Below, piece by piece: positions 9,175-18,128 of a stretch of DNA of 64,000 bases. Below the pieces are notes generated by a model. That model did not search any database. It had not been told where the DNA came from and saw nothing but the letters and a program-made list of their open reading frames with translations. The stretch covers positions 815,964 to 879,963 of the forward strand of contig JAHCIA010000001.1 of assembly GCA_026129465.1 (NCBI GenBank), written 5' to 3'. The position numbers and the translations under genes are program-made. Origin of the DNA: Flavobacteriales bacterium. Its GTDB lineage: Bacteria; Bacteroidota; Bacteroidia; Flavobacteriales_F; PHOS-HE28. The first letter of the stretch is position 1. Each line of letters starts with the position of its first letter.

Positions 9175-12100
9175 GTGGCCCGCACGCAGGCGGACCGGTC
9201 CGGTCCTGTGCTCCGCTCAACCCCACTCACCGTTCTCGCCGCTTTGGCTTTCGCCTGCTCCGCCTGGGCGCAGCGGCAGCCCTATTTCGACCGCATCACC
9301 GTGGAGGACGGCCTGCCTGGCCGGCAGGTGCTGGCATTGGCGCAGGACCAGGAAGGCTTCGTATGGCTGGGCACGGACAATGGTCTGGCACGCCATGAAG
9401 GGGTGCGCATCCGTAGCTGGCACCACGACCGGTATGACCGCAACAGCCTGTCCAACGAGCAGGTGAACTGCATCGCCGAGGATGGCCACGGCCATCTGTG
9501 GGTGGGCACCGCCAATGGTGTCAGCCGCTTGGATCCCTCGCGGAGCACTTTCCAACGCTACGCCCTGCCTGCGGCCGAGGCCGACGTGACACGTGCCAAC
9601 CGGGTGCGAGACCTGCTCTGTGATGTGGATGGCTTGACCTGGGTGAGCACCGAGTTGGGTCTCTACATCCTGGACCCGGCGAGCGGAGAGGCGCGATACG
9701 TGGAGGATGCGGATGTGGAACGAGTGGGTCCACCCAGTACACGCATCGCCAAGCACGCCCTGGTGCGCGACACCTTGCGACACGGGATCTGGCTCGGCAC
9801 CGAAAAGGGCCTCGCCTTCCATCACCTGCCCTCCAGTGCCTGGTACCACGCCGGCCATGACCCTCTGGAGTGGGCTTGTTTCACCGATGCGGACGCCGGC
9901 TCGCCCCTGCCACTTGCCGATGGAAGCCTGCTCTGGTTCGATCAACGAACGCTCGCACTGATGCATGCCGACCTGCGGGGTTCGATGCGCGTGTTGGACC
10001 ACCTGGCCGGGGAGCGGATCGCGTTCACGCCCCGTTTCCTGGCGCAGGATCCGGACGGCACCATCTGGCTGAGCACATGGACCTACCGGCTCTACCGCAT
10101 GAACGCGGACCTGACCGACGTACAGCGGATCGACGATACGCCGGGACTGCCAGGCGCCATGATGGAAAATGGCCCCTACACCACCCTGATGGACCGCAGT
10201 GGCGTTCGCTGGTTCGGCACGGCCGAGGGTCTGGCCCTACTGGCGCCCTGGCGGCAAGGCATGCAGGTGGTCAGGCCCATACCGGGCAGCGCCCTGATGG
10301 GGGTGGTGGCCCAACATGGCGACAGCTTGCTGGTGGGTACCCAGGACCATGGGCTCCTCACTGTGGACCTGCGGCGGAACACCGTCCGTCAAATACTCCC
10401 GGACAGTGGCGACATCGCACCGGATCTGCGGCGCTGGGCACGGCGAATTTCCTGTGCCTTGCACATGGAGCGGGACCAGTACCTCATCGGTTCGGGCCTG
10501 GGCCTGCACTGGCTCGACCTGCGCCAAGGCACGCTGCGACCAGCGCTGGAGCGGCTGGCCCAACTGGGTTATCAATTGCCCGACGGATCGAGACGCTCAT
10601 CCATCACGCGCTTGAAACGAGACGCCCATGGAAGGCTCTGGGTGGGCACCTGGAGCAGGGGTGTCTATCGTGCCACCAACAATGGGGAGACCGTGCATTT
10701 CCACAGCAAAGCCCAGGACAGTACATGGCATCTGCCCATGAACGGAATACTCGACATCCTGGTGGCCCGCAACGGCGACGTCTGGTTGGGCCTCAACGAT
10801 GGCGGTGGTCTGATCCACCTGCGCGGCGGCGAAGGCCCCGGCGATCCGCGCTACCAGGAGCCGGGCAGCGACGGGTTCCATGCGGTGGTGATGGCGCTCG
10901 CCGAAGGACCCGATGGCAGCATCTGGTCGGGCACCCACCAGGGAGGTCTTGACCGCATCCGCCCTGGAACGCACCATGTGACGCACTGGACCCGGCGCGA
11001 AGGTCTCCCCAGTGACCGCATCGGTGCCGTGCTCACCGATGACAAGGGCGAGATCTGGACGGTGACTTCCGCCGGTGTGGCGCGCCTGCCCGTGGATGCG
11101 GAGCGCTTCATCGTATTGAAGCCACCACAAGGCATCAGCCCCCTGCATTTCCTGTCCCGCGCAATGCTGCTGGAGGATGGCAGGCTGGCCTTGGCGAACA
11201 ACGACCAATTGCTGTTGGTGACCATCGGCGCTGGCATGGCGCCCATGCCGGTGCCCGAAGTACGCATTGTGGAGGTACTCGGCGGCGAAGGGCGCATCTC
11301 GGCCGGCCAAGGCCCGCTGAGGCTGCCTTATGACCGCCGCACGGTGGTGGTGCAAGCCGCCACCATCGGTCACGGTGGCTTGGGCGGTATCGTCTTCCGT
11401 TACCACATTCCCGGCATCACGCCGGAACCCCAGGACATGTCGCCCACCGGCCGCCTGGACCTCATCGATCTGCCTGCGGGCGATCATGGCGTGGAGATCA
11501 CCGCCTCGCTGGATGGCCGCCATTGGAGTGCCGCCCCGTCCGTTCTACAACTGACCATTCTGCCACCCTTCTGGGCCACTTGGTGGTTCCGAAGCTTCAT
11601 CCTGCTGGCGACCGGCCTGACCGTGTACCTGGCCGTTCGTTCCTATGTTGGGCGAAAGCTGGCCGCACAGCGCATCGCCTTTGAACGGGAGCAGGCTTTG
11701 CTGGCCGAACGCGTGCGCATCGCCAGCGACATGCACGACGACCTGGGGGCCGGGTTGAGCGGATTGAAACTGCGCGCGGAACTGGCCCTGCGCAAGGAGC
11801 AGGACCCTCAGAAACGCTCACAGCTCGAATCACTGGCGGCCATGGCCGGCGAATTGATGGGCAACATGCGCCGCATCATTTGGACCATGGATGGCGGACA
11901 GGGCACACTGGAGGACCTGGTGGCCTATTGCTCGAACTACGCACGGCAGTACCTGAGCGAGCACGACATCAGCTGTACGGTGGTGGTGGCCGACACCTGG
12001 CCACGCATACAGGTGAACTCCGAAATGAGACGGAACGTCTTCCTCGTGGTGAAAGAGGCCCTGCACAATGTGGTGAAACATGCCGGTGCTCGGGAAGTGG

Positions 12101-12339
12101 TGCTCGGACTGCGCTTGGAACAGGGGGAACTGGTCCTGGAGGTGGCGGATGATGGGCAAGGCATGGGGATCCCTCCTGTGAAGCCCGCTGCTGATGCCGG
12201 GAGCGGCAAGGGTTTGCGCAACATGCGACAACGGATGGAGCAACTGGGTGGCCAACTGGAAATGAACGGGGCGATGCAAGGCCGAGGCACCCTTGTGCGC
12301 GGCAGGGTGCCCCTGCACAACGCGGACGAAACCGTGTAG
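9175..12339 (+). CDS. beta-propeller (two-component-regulator type) sensor histidine kinase
   Basis: 1054 residues. After a signal peptide ending CSAWAQ, the periplasmic sensor is a long beta-propeller of Reg_prop repeats (for example GFVWLGTDNGLARHEG, GHLWVGTANGVSRLDP and GSIWSGTHQGGLDRI). A Y_Y_Y immunoglobulin-like domain follows (about residues 700-790), then one membrane span (SFILLATGLTVYLAV), HisKA_3 with His854 in DMHDDLGAG, and HATPase (KEALHNVVKHA, DDGQG, GKGLRN). Unlike classic hybrid systems of this type there is no fused receiver or AraC domain; the partner is the separate LuxR-type regulator at 12419. The start is taken as GTG at 9175; the overlapping ATG at 9173 is in another frame that soon closes, so the start rests on the GTG. 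Confidence 0.9.
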   Translation: MARTQADRSGPVLRSTPLTVLAALAFACSAWAQRQPYFDRITVEDGLPGRQVLALAQDQEGFVWLGTDNGLARHEGVRIRSWHHDRYDRNSLSNEQVNCIAEDGHGHLWVGTANGVSRLDPSRSTFQRYALPAAEADVTRANRVRDLLCDVDGLTWVSTELGLYILDPASGEARYVEDADVERVGPPSTRIAKHALVRDTLRHGIWLGTEKGLAFHHLPSSAWYHAGHDPLEWACFTDADAGSPLPLADGSLLWFDQRTLALMHADLRGSMRVLDHLAGERIAFTPRFLAQDPDGTIWLSTWTYRLYRMNADLTDVQRIDDTPGLPGAMMENGPYTTLMDRSGVRWFGTAEGLALLAPWRQGMQVVRPIPGSALMGVVAQHGDSLLVGTQDHGLLTVDLRRNTVRQILPDSGDIAPDLRRWARRISCALHMERDQYLIGSGLGLHWLDLRQGTLRPALERLAQLGYQLPDGSRRSSITRLKRDAHGRLWVGTWSRGVYRATNNGETVHFHSKAQDSTWHLPMNGILDILVARNGDVWLGLNDGGGLIHLRGGEGPGDPRYQEPGSDGFHAVVMALAEGPDGSIWSGTHQGGLDRIRPGTHHVTHWTRREGLPSDRIGAVLTDDKGEIWTVTSAGVARLPVDAERFIVLKPPQGISPLHFLSRAMLLEDGRLALANNDQLLLVTIGAGMAPMPVPEVRIVEVLGGEGRISAGQGPLRLPYDRRTVVVQAATIGHGGLGGIVFRYHIPGITPEPQDMSPTGRLDLIDLPAGDHGVEITASLDGRHWSAAPSVLQLTILPPFWATWWFRSFILLATGLTVYLAVRSYVGRKLAAQRIAFEREQALLAERVRIASDMHDDLGAGLSGLKLRAELALRKEQDPQKRSQLESLAAMAGELMGNMRRIIWTMDGGQGTLEDLVAYCSNYARQYLSEHDISCTVVVADTWPRIQVNSEMRRNVFLVVKEALHNVVKHAGAREVVLGLRLEQGELVLEVADDGQGMGIPPVKPAADAGSGKGLRNMRQRMEQLGGQLEMNGAMQGRGTLVRGRVPLHNADETV

Positions 12340-12355
12340 AACAAATGTTCTATTG
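12339..12355. promoter_or_regulatory. palindromic operator-like site, copy 2 (GAAC-N4-GTTC)
   Basis: GAACAAATGTTCTATTG differs from the site at 3798-3814 at a single position out of 17. The first G is the last base of the kinase stop codon. It sits 63 nt upstream of the regulator's ATG, so it could serve autoregulation of the regulator gene. Confidence 0.5.
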
Positions 12356-12418
12356 GACAGATCAGCTGCCCACAGGCACCTTCGCAGGGTCCAGCATCCC
12401 CATCCGGACCGGTCCACC

Positions 12419-13099
12419 ATGATGCATGTGACCACCATGAACCAAGCAGCACAGCGGCCCACCCATGCCGGCACCATAGCAGTGGGTCTGGTGGAGGATG
12501 ACCCGATACTGCGCGAAGCCCTGGCCGGTCTGCTTGGTGATGAGGCGGGCTTGCGGCTGTTGACCGTATGCCAGGATGGTGAGCAAGCCTTGCAACACCT
12601 GCCAATGGCACCCCCGGACGTGGTGATCATGGACATCGGTCTGCCGGGGATCAACGGCATCGAATGCGTGCGGACACTCGCCCCCATGCTGCCGCACACG
12701 CAGTTCCTGATGTACACCACGCACGACGACGACCTGCGCGTGTTCGATGCGTTGAAGGCCGGGGCCAACGGCTACATCCTCAAGAGCAGCACGCCCGATG
12801 AGATCATCGCCGCGGTAAGGGAGTTGTTGACCGGCGGCGCCCCCATGAGCACCGCAGTGGCCCGCCGCGTGGTCGAACACCTTAGGCCAGGCGATGCGAT
12901 CGACCGAATGGCCGGGACGCAACTGACCGAACGCGAACGTGAGGTCCTGGAGAATCTGGCGCAGGGGCTGTTGTACAAGGAGATCGCCCACCGACTCGGC
13001 ATCAGCGAGAACACCGTGCGCCAGCATATCCACAAGATCTATGAGAAGCTGCACGTGGGCAATCGCACCGAGGCGGTGAACAGGTACTTCGGCAGGTAG
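12419..13099 (+). CDS. LuxR/NarL-family response regulator (paralogue)
   Basis: 226 residues. The receiver domain has the acidic pocket EDD, phospho-acceptor Asp72 in VVIMDIGLPG and the conserved Lys in GYILKSST. The LuxR-type DNA-binding domain has LTEREREVLENLAQGLLYKE and recognition helix ENTVRQHIHKIYEKL. It is the evident partner of the upstream propeller kinase (79-nt gap). It is highly similar to the regulator at 2995-3636, so the two kinase-regulator pairs likely arose by duplication with exchange of the sensor domain. ATG 12419 is the first start in this part of the frame; 12437 (MNQAAQ) is equally possible and would leave a shorter disordered N-terminus. Confidence 0.92.
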   Translation: MMHVTTMNQAAQRPTHAGTIAVGLVEDDPILREALAGLLGDEAGLRLLTVCQDGEQALQHLPMAPPDVVIMDIGLPGINGIECVRTLAPMLPHTQFLMYTTHDDDLRVFDALKAGANGYILKSSTPDEIIAAVRELLTGGAPMSTAVARRVVEHLRPGDAIDRMAGTQLTEREREVLENLAQGLLYKEIAHRLGISENTVRQHIHKIYEKLHVGNRTEAVNRYFGR

Positions 13100-13110
13100 G
13101 TCCGGCGGGA

Positions 13111-14421
13111 TCACACCACCACCCCGCGCAGGTCGTGCTCATTCGCCTCGGTGATCCGCACCTCCGCGAAGTCCCCGATCCGCAGGTAGTTCCCTTCGGA
13201 GGGGATCAGCACCTCGTTGTCCACCTCGGGTGAATCGAACTCGGTGCGGGCGATGTAGTGTCCGCCCTCGGCCTTATCCACAAGGACTTTGAAGGTCTTG
13301 CCCACCTTGGCCTGATTGAGTTCCAGGCTGATGCCACCCTGCAGCTCCATGATCTCCTGCGCGCGTTGCTCCTTCACCTCGGCGGGCACATCGTCGGCCA
13401 TGGTGTGGGCGTGGGTGTCCTCCTCGTGGCTGTAAGTGAAGGCGCCGAGCCGGTCGAAGCGCATGCGTTCGATCCACGCGAGGTTGTCGTCGTGGTCGGT
13501 TTGCGTTTCACCAGGGAAGCCCGCGATCAGGGTGGTGCGGATAGCGATGCCGGGCACCTTCTCGCGGATGGTGCTCACCAGCGCCTCGGTCTTCTCCTGC
13601 GTGATGCCTCGGCGCATGCGGGTGAGCATGCGGGAGCTGCCGTGTTGCAAGGGCATGTCCAAGTAGTTGCACACGTTGCTGCGCTCACGCATCACATCCA
13701 GCACTTCCATCGGGAAGCCTGAAGGGAAGGCATAGTGCAGTCGGATCCAGTCGATGCCCTCCACATCGCTCAGTTTCGCGAGCAGCTCGCTGAGGTTGCG
13801 CTTCTTGTAAATGTCGAGGCCATAGTAAGTAAGGTCCTGCGCGATGAGGATGAGTTCCTTCACCCCTTGTCTTGCCAGCGCTTGGGCGTTGGTGACGAGT
13901 TGCTCCATGGGCGTGCTGATGTGCTTGCCGCGCATGAGCGGGATGGCGCAGAAGGAGCACTTGCGGTCGCAGCCCTCGCTGATCTTGAAGTAGGCGAAGT
14001 GCGCGGGCGTGGTCAGGAGCCGCTCCCCCACCAGCTCGTGCTTGTAGTCGGCTTTCAGCGTCTTCAGCAGGCGGGGCAGGTCGCGTGTGCCGAACCAGGC
14101 ATCCACCTGGGGGATCTCCGCCTGAAGTTCGGGCGCATAGCGCTGGCTGAGGCAGCCGGTCACATACACCTTCTCCACTTCGCCGCGGTCCTTGGCATCG
14201 GCCCAACTGAGGATGGTGTCGATGCTCTCCTGCTTGGCGTTCTCAATGAAGCCACAGGTGTTGATCACCACCACGTTGTGGTCGTTGTGTTCGGCCTCGT
14301 GGTCCACGGCGATGCCACTGGCCTTCAGCTGGGCCATCATCACCTCGCTGTCGAAGGTGTTCTTGGAGCAGCCCAGGGTGACGACGTTCACCTTGGTGCG
14401 CTTGCGTGTGCGGGCTTTCAT
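13111..14421 (-). CDS. rimO: RimO, ribosomal protein S12 methylthiotransferase
   Basis: A radical-SAM enzyme that methylthiolates Asp of the uS12 loop near the ribosomal decoding centre. The 436 residues show the N-terminal MTTase domain with the three cluster-binding cysteines (C18 in TLGCSKN, C56 in INTCGF, C90 in VTGCLSQRY). The radical-SAM CxxxCxxC motif is CDRKCSFC (C151, C155, C158) and is followed by a C-terminal TRAM domain ending in DLRGVVV. The N-terminal TLGCSKN and the RYAPEL segment separate RimO from MiaB. It lies at the end of a minus-strand ribosomal/secretion cluster and converges with the response regulator, 11 nt apart. Confidence 0.95.
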   Translation of the reverse strand: MKARTRKRTKVNVVTLGCSKNTFDSEVMMAQLKASGIAVDHEAEHNDHNVVVINTCGFIENAKQESIDTILSWADAKDRGEVEKVYVTGCLSQRYAPELQAEIPQVDAWFGTRDLPRLLKTLKADYKHELVGERLLTTPAHFAYFKISEGCDRKCSFCAIPLMRGKHISTPMEQLVTNAQALARQGVKELILIAQDLTYYGLDIYKKRNLSELLAKLSDVEGIDWIRLHYAFPSGFPMEVLDVMRERSNVCNYLDMPLQHGSSRMLTRMRRGITQEKTEALVSTIREKVPGIAIRTTLIAGFPGETQTDHDDNLAWIERMRFDRLGAFTYSHEEDTHAHTMADDVPAEVKEQRAQEIMELQGGISLELNQAKVGKTFKVLVDKAEGGHYIARTEFDSPEVDNEVLIPSEGNYLRIGDFAEVRITEANEHDLRGVVV

Positions 14422-14476
14422 GCTGTGCTCATCGCCCCAGGCGGGGCGTGCTCGGATCCCATGGACCCGAAAGACG

Positions 14477-14503
14477 GACGCCCCGCCTTGGTGGCAGGGC
14501 GTC
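14477..14503 (-). terminator. intrinsic terminator after the DUF4870 gene
   Basis: On the minus strand GACGCCCTGCC and GGCGGGGCGTC form an 11-bp stem (one G-U pair) around a 5-nt loop, followed by CGTCTTTC. It lies just after the DUF4870 stop and before rimO, so rimO may need its own promoter. Confidence 0.6.
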
Positions 14504-14520
14504 GCAGGAGTTCCATCCGG

Positions 14521-14868
14521 TCAATTGAACGCGCCACTGAACCACTTCTGGAAATTCGGGCCAAAGACCGGTGCTGGCTTCAACTCCCCGTTGATGGCCG
14601 CGATGAGTCCCATGATCCACATGATCAGGTTGATGAGGCCGAGCACCATGATGGCGATCCATCCCAGGATGGGGATGAAGATGAGAACGTAGGAAGCCAT
14701 GCCGAGTATCACGATGCCCAGCATCTGGCGCAGATGGAAGGAGCCGAGCGCCGTCTTCTTCGAGCTGTGCAGCACGATGGCCACAATGAACCCGATCAGG
14801 GTGATGTACGCCAGAATGGCCACGGTCTTGTCTTCACCTGCCGGTACTGGTGCGCTTTGCTGTTCCAT
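14521..14868 (-). CDS. DUF4870 family membrane protein
   Basis: 115 residues starting MEQQSAPVPAGEDKTVAILA. Three hydrophobic helices are visible (AILAYITLIGFIVAIVLH, LGIVILGMASYVLIFIPILG and IAIMVLGLINLIMWIMGLI) with the family's SFHLRQ-type loop (LGSFHLRQMLGIV). DUF4870 proteins are small integral membrane proteins of unknown function. The start chosen is the ATG just before the hydrophilic N-terminus; upstream in-frame codons would add a low-quality tail. The sequence ahead of it contains TATCTTCG, a variant of the -7 box. Confidence 0.8.
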   Translation of the reverse strand: MEQQSAPVPAGEDKTVAILAYITLIGFIVAIVLHSSKKTALGSFHLRQMLGIVILGMASYVLIFIPILGWIAIMVLGLINLIMWIMGLIAAINGELKPAPVFGPNFQKWFSGAFN

Positions 14869-14928
14869 GCTGGAGTAGGGTTTTGGGGTGCGGCCCGAAG
14901 ATAGACCCGTAGCCGGGCCAGGCAAGTA

Positions 14929-15882
14929 TCAACCCTTGAACAATGCCTCCACGAAGGCCTGCTTGTCGAACATCTGCAGATGATCGATCCCCTCGCCCAC
15001 CCCGAGGTACTTGATGGGGATCTTGAACTGCTCGCTGATGCCGATGGCCACGCCGCCCTTGGCCGTGCCGTCGATCTTAGTGAGGGCCAGCGCGGTGACG
15101 TCGGTCGCCTTGGTGAACTGGCGGGCCTGTTCGATGGCGTTCTGGCCCGTGCTGGCATCGAGCACCAGGAGCACCTCGTGCGGCGCGTCTGGGATCACCT
15201 TGCGCATCACGTTGCGCACCTTGGTGAGTTCGTTCATCAGGCCCACCTTGTTGTGCAGCCGGCCTGCGGTGTCGATGATCGCCACATCGGCCCCCCTGGC
15301 CTTGGCGTGTTGCACGGTATCGAAGGCCACGGCGGCGGGATCGGCGTTCATGCCTTGCTGTACGATGGGCACACCCACGCGCTCACTCCAGATGCGGAGC
15401 TGGTCCACAGCGGCGGCGCGGAAAGTGTCGGCGGCGCCCAGCACCACGCTGCGGCCTTCACGCTTGAAGGCGTGCGCCAGCTTGCCGATCGTGGTTGTCT
15501 TGCCCACGCCGTTCACCCCCACCACCATGATCACGTAAGGCCTGATGGCGGGGTCCATCGGAGCGGGATCCTTCATCAGCGCCGCGATCTCCTCCCGCAG
15601 TATGGTGTTGAGTTCACCGGTGCCGGTGTACTTGTCGCGTTTCACCCGTTGTTGCACACGGTCGATGATCCTCAACGTGGTCTCCACGCCCACATCGCTC
15701 TGGACCAGGGTCTCCTCCAGCTGGTCGAGCACCTCGTCATCCACCTGGCTCTTGCCGGCGATGGCACGTGCCAACCGGCCGAAGATCCCCTCGCGCGAGC
15801 GCTGCAGACCGGCGTCCAGCGCTTCACGGCCGGCTTCATCCGCGGTGGATCCCTTCCTGGAGAATAGTCCGAACAATGCCAT
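14929..15882 (-). CDS. ftsY: FtsY, signal recognition particle receptor
   Basis: The GTPase at the inner membrane that receives SRP-ribosome complexes for co-translational insertion. The 317 residues are an N-domain helical bundle followed by the G domain with P-loop GVNGVGKTT (122-130), DTAGR (204-208) and TKIDG (268-272), ending with the typical GVGEGIDHLQMFDKQAFVEAL. It has a short N-terminus (no long acidic A-domain), as is usual in this phylum. It follows DUF4295, rpmG and rpmB on the same strand, a conserved Bacteroidota arrangement. Confidence 0.97.
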   Translation of the reverse strand: MALFGLFSRKGSTADEAGREALDAGLQRSREGIFGRLARAIAGKSQVDDEVLDQLEETLVQSDVGVETTLRIIDRVQQRVKRDKYTGTGELNTILREEIAALMKDPAPMDPAIRPYVIMVVGVNGVGKTTTIGKLAHAFKREGRSVVLGAADTFRAAAVDQLRIWSERVGVPIVQQGMNADPAAVAFDTVQHAKARGADVAIIDTAGRLHNKVGLMNELTKVRNVMRKVIPDAPHEVLLVLDASTGQNAIEQARQFTKATDVTALALTKIDGTAKGGVAIGISEQFKIPIKYLGVGEGIDHLQMFDKQAFVEALFKG

Positions 15883-15900
15883 GGGCTGGTCCTGATGCTC

Positions 15901-15938
15901 GGAAAGGCCTCCCCTCCATGCGGCGGGGCGGCCTTTCC
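15901..15938 (-). terminator. hairpin between DUF4295 and ftsY
   Basis: GGAAAGGCC and GGCCTTTCC pair perfectly and the stem continues through CCCC/GGGG after one mismatch. On the minus strand it lies 16 nt after the DUF4295 stop and 18 nt before the ftsY ATG. There is no U-run, so it could be a processing or attenuation hairpin rather than a full terminator. Confidence 0.45.
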
Positions 15939-15954
15939 AGCAGGGTGACGAAGC

Positions 15955-16107
15955 TTACTTGCCCGCGATCAGCTTGTCGGCCTCATCGCTGGGCAGGACC
16001 TGTTCCACGAAGGAATATCCTCCGGAGTCCTTCTTCATCATGCGGATGACCTTCGTATAGGTCTTGCCGCCTTCCTTCTTAAGAGTGGCAACGGTCTTCT
16101 TGGCCAT
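15955..16107 (-). CDS. DUF4295 small protein (50 aa) of the rpmB-rpmG cluster
   Basis: A 50-residue basic protein beginning MAKKTVATLKKEGGKTYTKV and ending DEADKLIAGK. Small DUF4295 proteins are found almost only in Bacteroidota, directly downstream of rpmG, as here. Their N-terminal MAKKTVATL and the KVIRMMKK segment are characteristic. The genomic position and Lys-rich composition suggest association with the ribosome, but no function is proven. It lies 23 nt downstream of rpmG and 72 nt upstream of ftsY on the same strand. Confidence 0.9.
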   Translation of the reverse strand: MAKKTVATLKKEGGKTYTKVIRMMKKDSGGYSFVEQVLPSDEADKLIAGK

Positions 16108-16130
16108 GGCTGTAGGGTCTTAGGCGGCGA

Positions 16131-16319
16131 TCACTTGATCTCCTTGTGCACGGTCATCCGGCGCAGGATGGGGTTGAATTTCTTCAACTCCAGGCGCTCG
16201 GTGGTGTTCTTGCGGTTCTTGGTGGTGATGTAGCGGCTGGTGCCGGGCTGCCCCGAGGTCTTATGCTCGGTGCATTCCATGATCACCTGGATGCGGTTGC
16301 CTTTCGCTTTCTTGGCCAT
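16131..16319 (-). CDS. rpmG: 50S ribosomal protein bL33
   Basis: 62 residues starting [20 protein letters not shown], containing [20 protein letters not shown] and ending HKEIK. This matches bL33 of Bacteroidota. Only one Cys (in MECTEH) is present, so this is the zinc-free form rather than the four-cysteine form. It lies 19 nt downstream of rpmB and 23 nt upstream of DUF4295, clearly in one operon. Confidence 0.97.
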   Translation of the reverse strand: MAKKAKGNRIQVIMECTEHKTSGQPGTSRYITTKNRKNTTERLELKKFNPILRRMTVHKEIK

Positions 16320-16338
16320 GGTTCAGCGGTGTTCGGGG

Positions 16339-16578
16339 TCAGGCGTTCAAATAGCCCTTGGCCTTGGCCTGTTTCAGGGCGGCGGCGATGCCGATCTTGT
16401 CGATCGTGCGCATGCCTGCGGCGCTCACGCGCAGGGTCACCCACTTCTTTTCCTCGGGAACGAAGTACTTCCGGTCCTGGAGGTTGGGGGCGAAGGTGCG
16501 GCGGGTCTTCCGGTTGGAGTGGGAGACCTTGTTGCCGGTGATGACGTGCTTGCCGGTGATCTGGCAGACCTTGGACAT
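16339..16578 (-). CDS. rpmB: 50S ribosomal protein bL28
   Basis: 79 residues starting [20 protein letters not shown] and containing [13 protein letters not shown], the bL28 signature. First gene of the rpmB-rpmG-DUF4295-ftsY operon. The ATG at 16578 is chosen because it gives the canonical N-terminus; reading further upstream runs through the promoter. A perfect TAnnTTTG box lies 23 nt upstream. Confidence 0.97.
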   Translation of the reverse strand: MSKVCQITGKHVITGNKVSHSNRKTRRTFAPNLQDRKYFVPEEKKWVTLRVSAAGMRTIDKIGIAAALKQAKAKGYLNA

Positions 16579-16601
16579 GGCTTTCTTGGATAACGGGGCG
16601 G

Positions 16602-16609
16602 CAAATGTA
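16602..16609 (-). promoter_or_regulatory. -7 promoter box of the rpmB operon (TACATTTG)
   Basis: The minus strand reads TACATTTG, an exact TAnnTTTG match 23 nt upstream of the rpmB ATG. Ribosomal protein operons are strongly transcribed, so this is a good reference promoter for the window. Confidence 0.75.
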
Positions 16610-16620
16610 GGGTTTTCGTC

Positions 16621-16711
16621 GGAAGTTGAGGAGGTTGGAAGTTGAAGGTTGATGTTGCCCCCCCGGTCAACCTCCCCCCGATAGGCATCGGGGCCCTCCA
16701 CCTGCCAACCT
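16621..16711. repeat. GGTTGGAAG/CCAACCTCC intergenic repeat with hairpin
   Basis: The gap between cinA and the rpmB promoter carries GGAGGTTGG on the left and CCAACCTCC on the right (perfect 9-bp inverted repeat). Further GAAGGTTGA/TCAACC copies lie inside. A CCCCGAT-AGGC-ATCGGGG hairpin at 16676-16693 follows the cinA stop on the minus strand and may end its transcript. The same CCAACCTCC words recur in other gaps of this window. Confidence 0.5.
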
Positions 16712-16721
16712 CCAGCAGCGA

Positions 16722-18008
16722 TCATAGATTCTCGTCCACCATCGGCTTGGCCAGGGGTCTGTCCAGCAGGGCACGGCGCAGCATGTTCAGGGCGGCCAGG
16801 GCGCTGCGTTTGATCACCAGATCGCGGGTGCCCGGGAAGAGGCCCACGTGGCTGCGAACGCCCTCAGGACCGGCCACGGCGATCCAGACGGTACCCACGG
16901 GCTTCTCCGGGGTTCCGCCATCCGGGCCGGCCACACCGCTGAGGGCGATGCTCCAGGTGGTGTGCAGGGCATTGCGCACGCCCAAGGCCATCCGTTCAAC
17001 CACGGGCCGGCTTACAGCGCCCTCGAGCTCGAGCATATCGGCCGGTATGCCCAGTTCCTCCATCTTCACCGCATTGGCATAACTCACCAACCCGCCGACG
17101 AAATAGGCCGAGCTGCCAGGTACGCTGGTGATCAGGTGCCCGACATAGCCGCCCGTGCAACTCTCGGCCACCGCCAAGCTGTCCCCCCGCTCTTTCAATA
17201 GCCGACCTGTCACCTGCTCCAGTCGTTCCTCCCCTTCTCCGAAGATCAGTTCCGGAATGAGACGGTAGAGCTGATCGGCCTTGCGGTCCACCCGGGTCCG
17301 GGCACCTGCGGGGTCCTGGCTGGCATAGGTGCTCAGGCGCAGTTTCACCAGCCCGGGGCTGGGCAGGTAGGCCAGTTTGATCGCGTCGGCCGCCAGACTC
17401 TCTTCCCAAGCCGCGATGCGCTGTGCCAGGTGGCTCTCACCCAGCCCGGTCGTCAGAATAGTACGGTGTACGATGGCCGGAGGCGCCAGCACACGCTTCA
17501 GCTCGGGCAGGATGTGCCGCTCCATCATCGCCTTCATCTCGTAGGGCACACCCGGCATGCTCACGTACACACGCCCCTGGTGCTGGAACCACATGCCACT
17601 GGCGGTGCCATGGTCGTTGGGGACCACCGTGCAGTTCTCCGGCAGGTCGGCCTGCGCCAGGTTAACTTCCAGGGGTTCCCGGCCAATGCTCTGGAAAAAG
17701 GCCGCGATGCGTGCCTCGATGTGGGGATGGCGCTTCAGACCGGTGCCGAAGAATTCGCACAGCACCCGCTTGGTGATATCGTCCTTGGTGGGCCCCAGCC
17801 CTCCGGTGATCAGCACCACATCGGTTCCCGCCCCACGCAGGGCGTCCAATATCTCCTCCCGTTCATCGCTGATGGCCAGCACCCGGCGCGGCCGGATGCC
17901 GATGAGCGACAGTTGTTCGCCGATCCAGGCCGCATTGGTGTTCACGGTCTGCCCGATCAGCAACTCATCACCGATGGAGAGGATGGTGGCTGTTACTTCG
18001 GTGGGCAC
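16722..18008 (-). CDS. cinA: CinA family protein (MoCF-like plus nicotinamide-nucleotide amidase domain)
   Basis: About 428 residues. The N-terminal molybdopterin-binding-like domain ([20 protein letters not shown], then [12 protein letters not shown]) is linked to a C-terminal CinA amidase domain ([19 protein letters not shown], then [19 protein letters not shown]). The C-terminal domain deamidates nicotinamide mononucleotide in the pyridine nucleotide cycle; the N-terminal domain acts as an ADP-ribose pyrophosphatase in some members. Start: GTG at 18008 ([15 protein letters not shown]) gives the family's normal length; upstream in-frame ATGs add a low-complexity tail that covers an intergenic repeat. 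It stands between the rpmB cluster and miaE. Confidence 0.92.
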   Translation of the reverse strand: MPTEVTATILSIGDELLIGQTVNTNAAWIGEQLSLIGIRPRRVLAISDEREEILDALRGAGTDVVLITGGLGPTKDDITKRVLCEFFGTGLKRHPHIEARIAAFFQSIGREPLEVNLAQADLPENCTVVPNDHGTASGMWFQHQGRVYVSMPGVPYEMKAMMERHILPELKRVLAPPAIVHRTILTTGLGESHLAQRIAAWEESLAADAIKLAYLPSPGLVKLRLSTYASQDPAGARTRVDRKADQLYRLIPELIFGEGEERLEQVTGRLLKERGDSLAVAESCTGGYVGHLITSVPGSSAYFVGGLVSYANAVKMEELGIPADMLELEGAVSRPVVERMALGVRNALHTTWSIALSGVAGPDGGTPEKPVGTVWIAVAGPEGVRSHVGLFPGTRDLVIKRSALAALNMLRRALLDRPLAKPMVDENL

Positions 18009-18128
18009 GTAGCGGTGAAATTGATCGTTGGCGAACTGAGGGGTTGGACAGGAAGCGATGATAGAGGCCGCTGAAGCGGTCGGAAGTCGCAACGACCTCC
18101 AACCTCCAATGCCACGACTTCGGCTTCT
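18009..18128. repeat. gap with CCAACCTCC-type repeat between miaE and cinA
   Basis: About 120 nt without a gene. It contains CGACCTCCAACCTCCAATGCC and an imperfect inverted pair GGAAGTCG/CGACTTCG. The CTCCAACCTCC words match those in the other gaps listed here. Confidence 0.4.
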
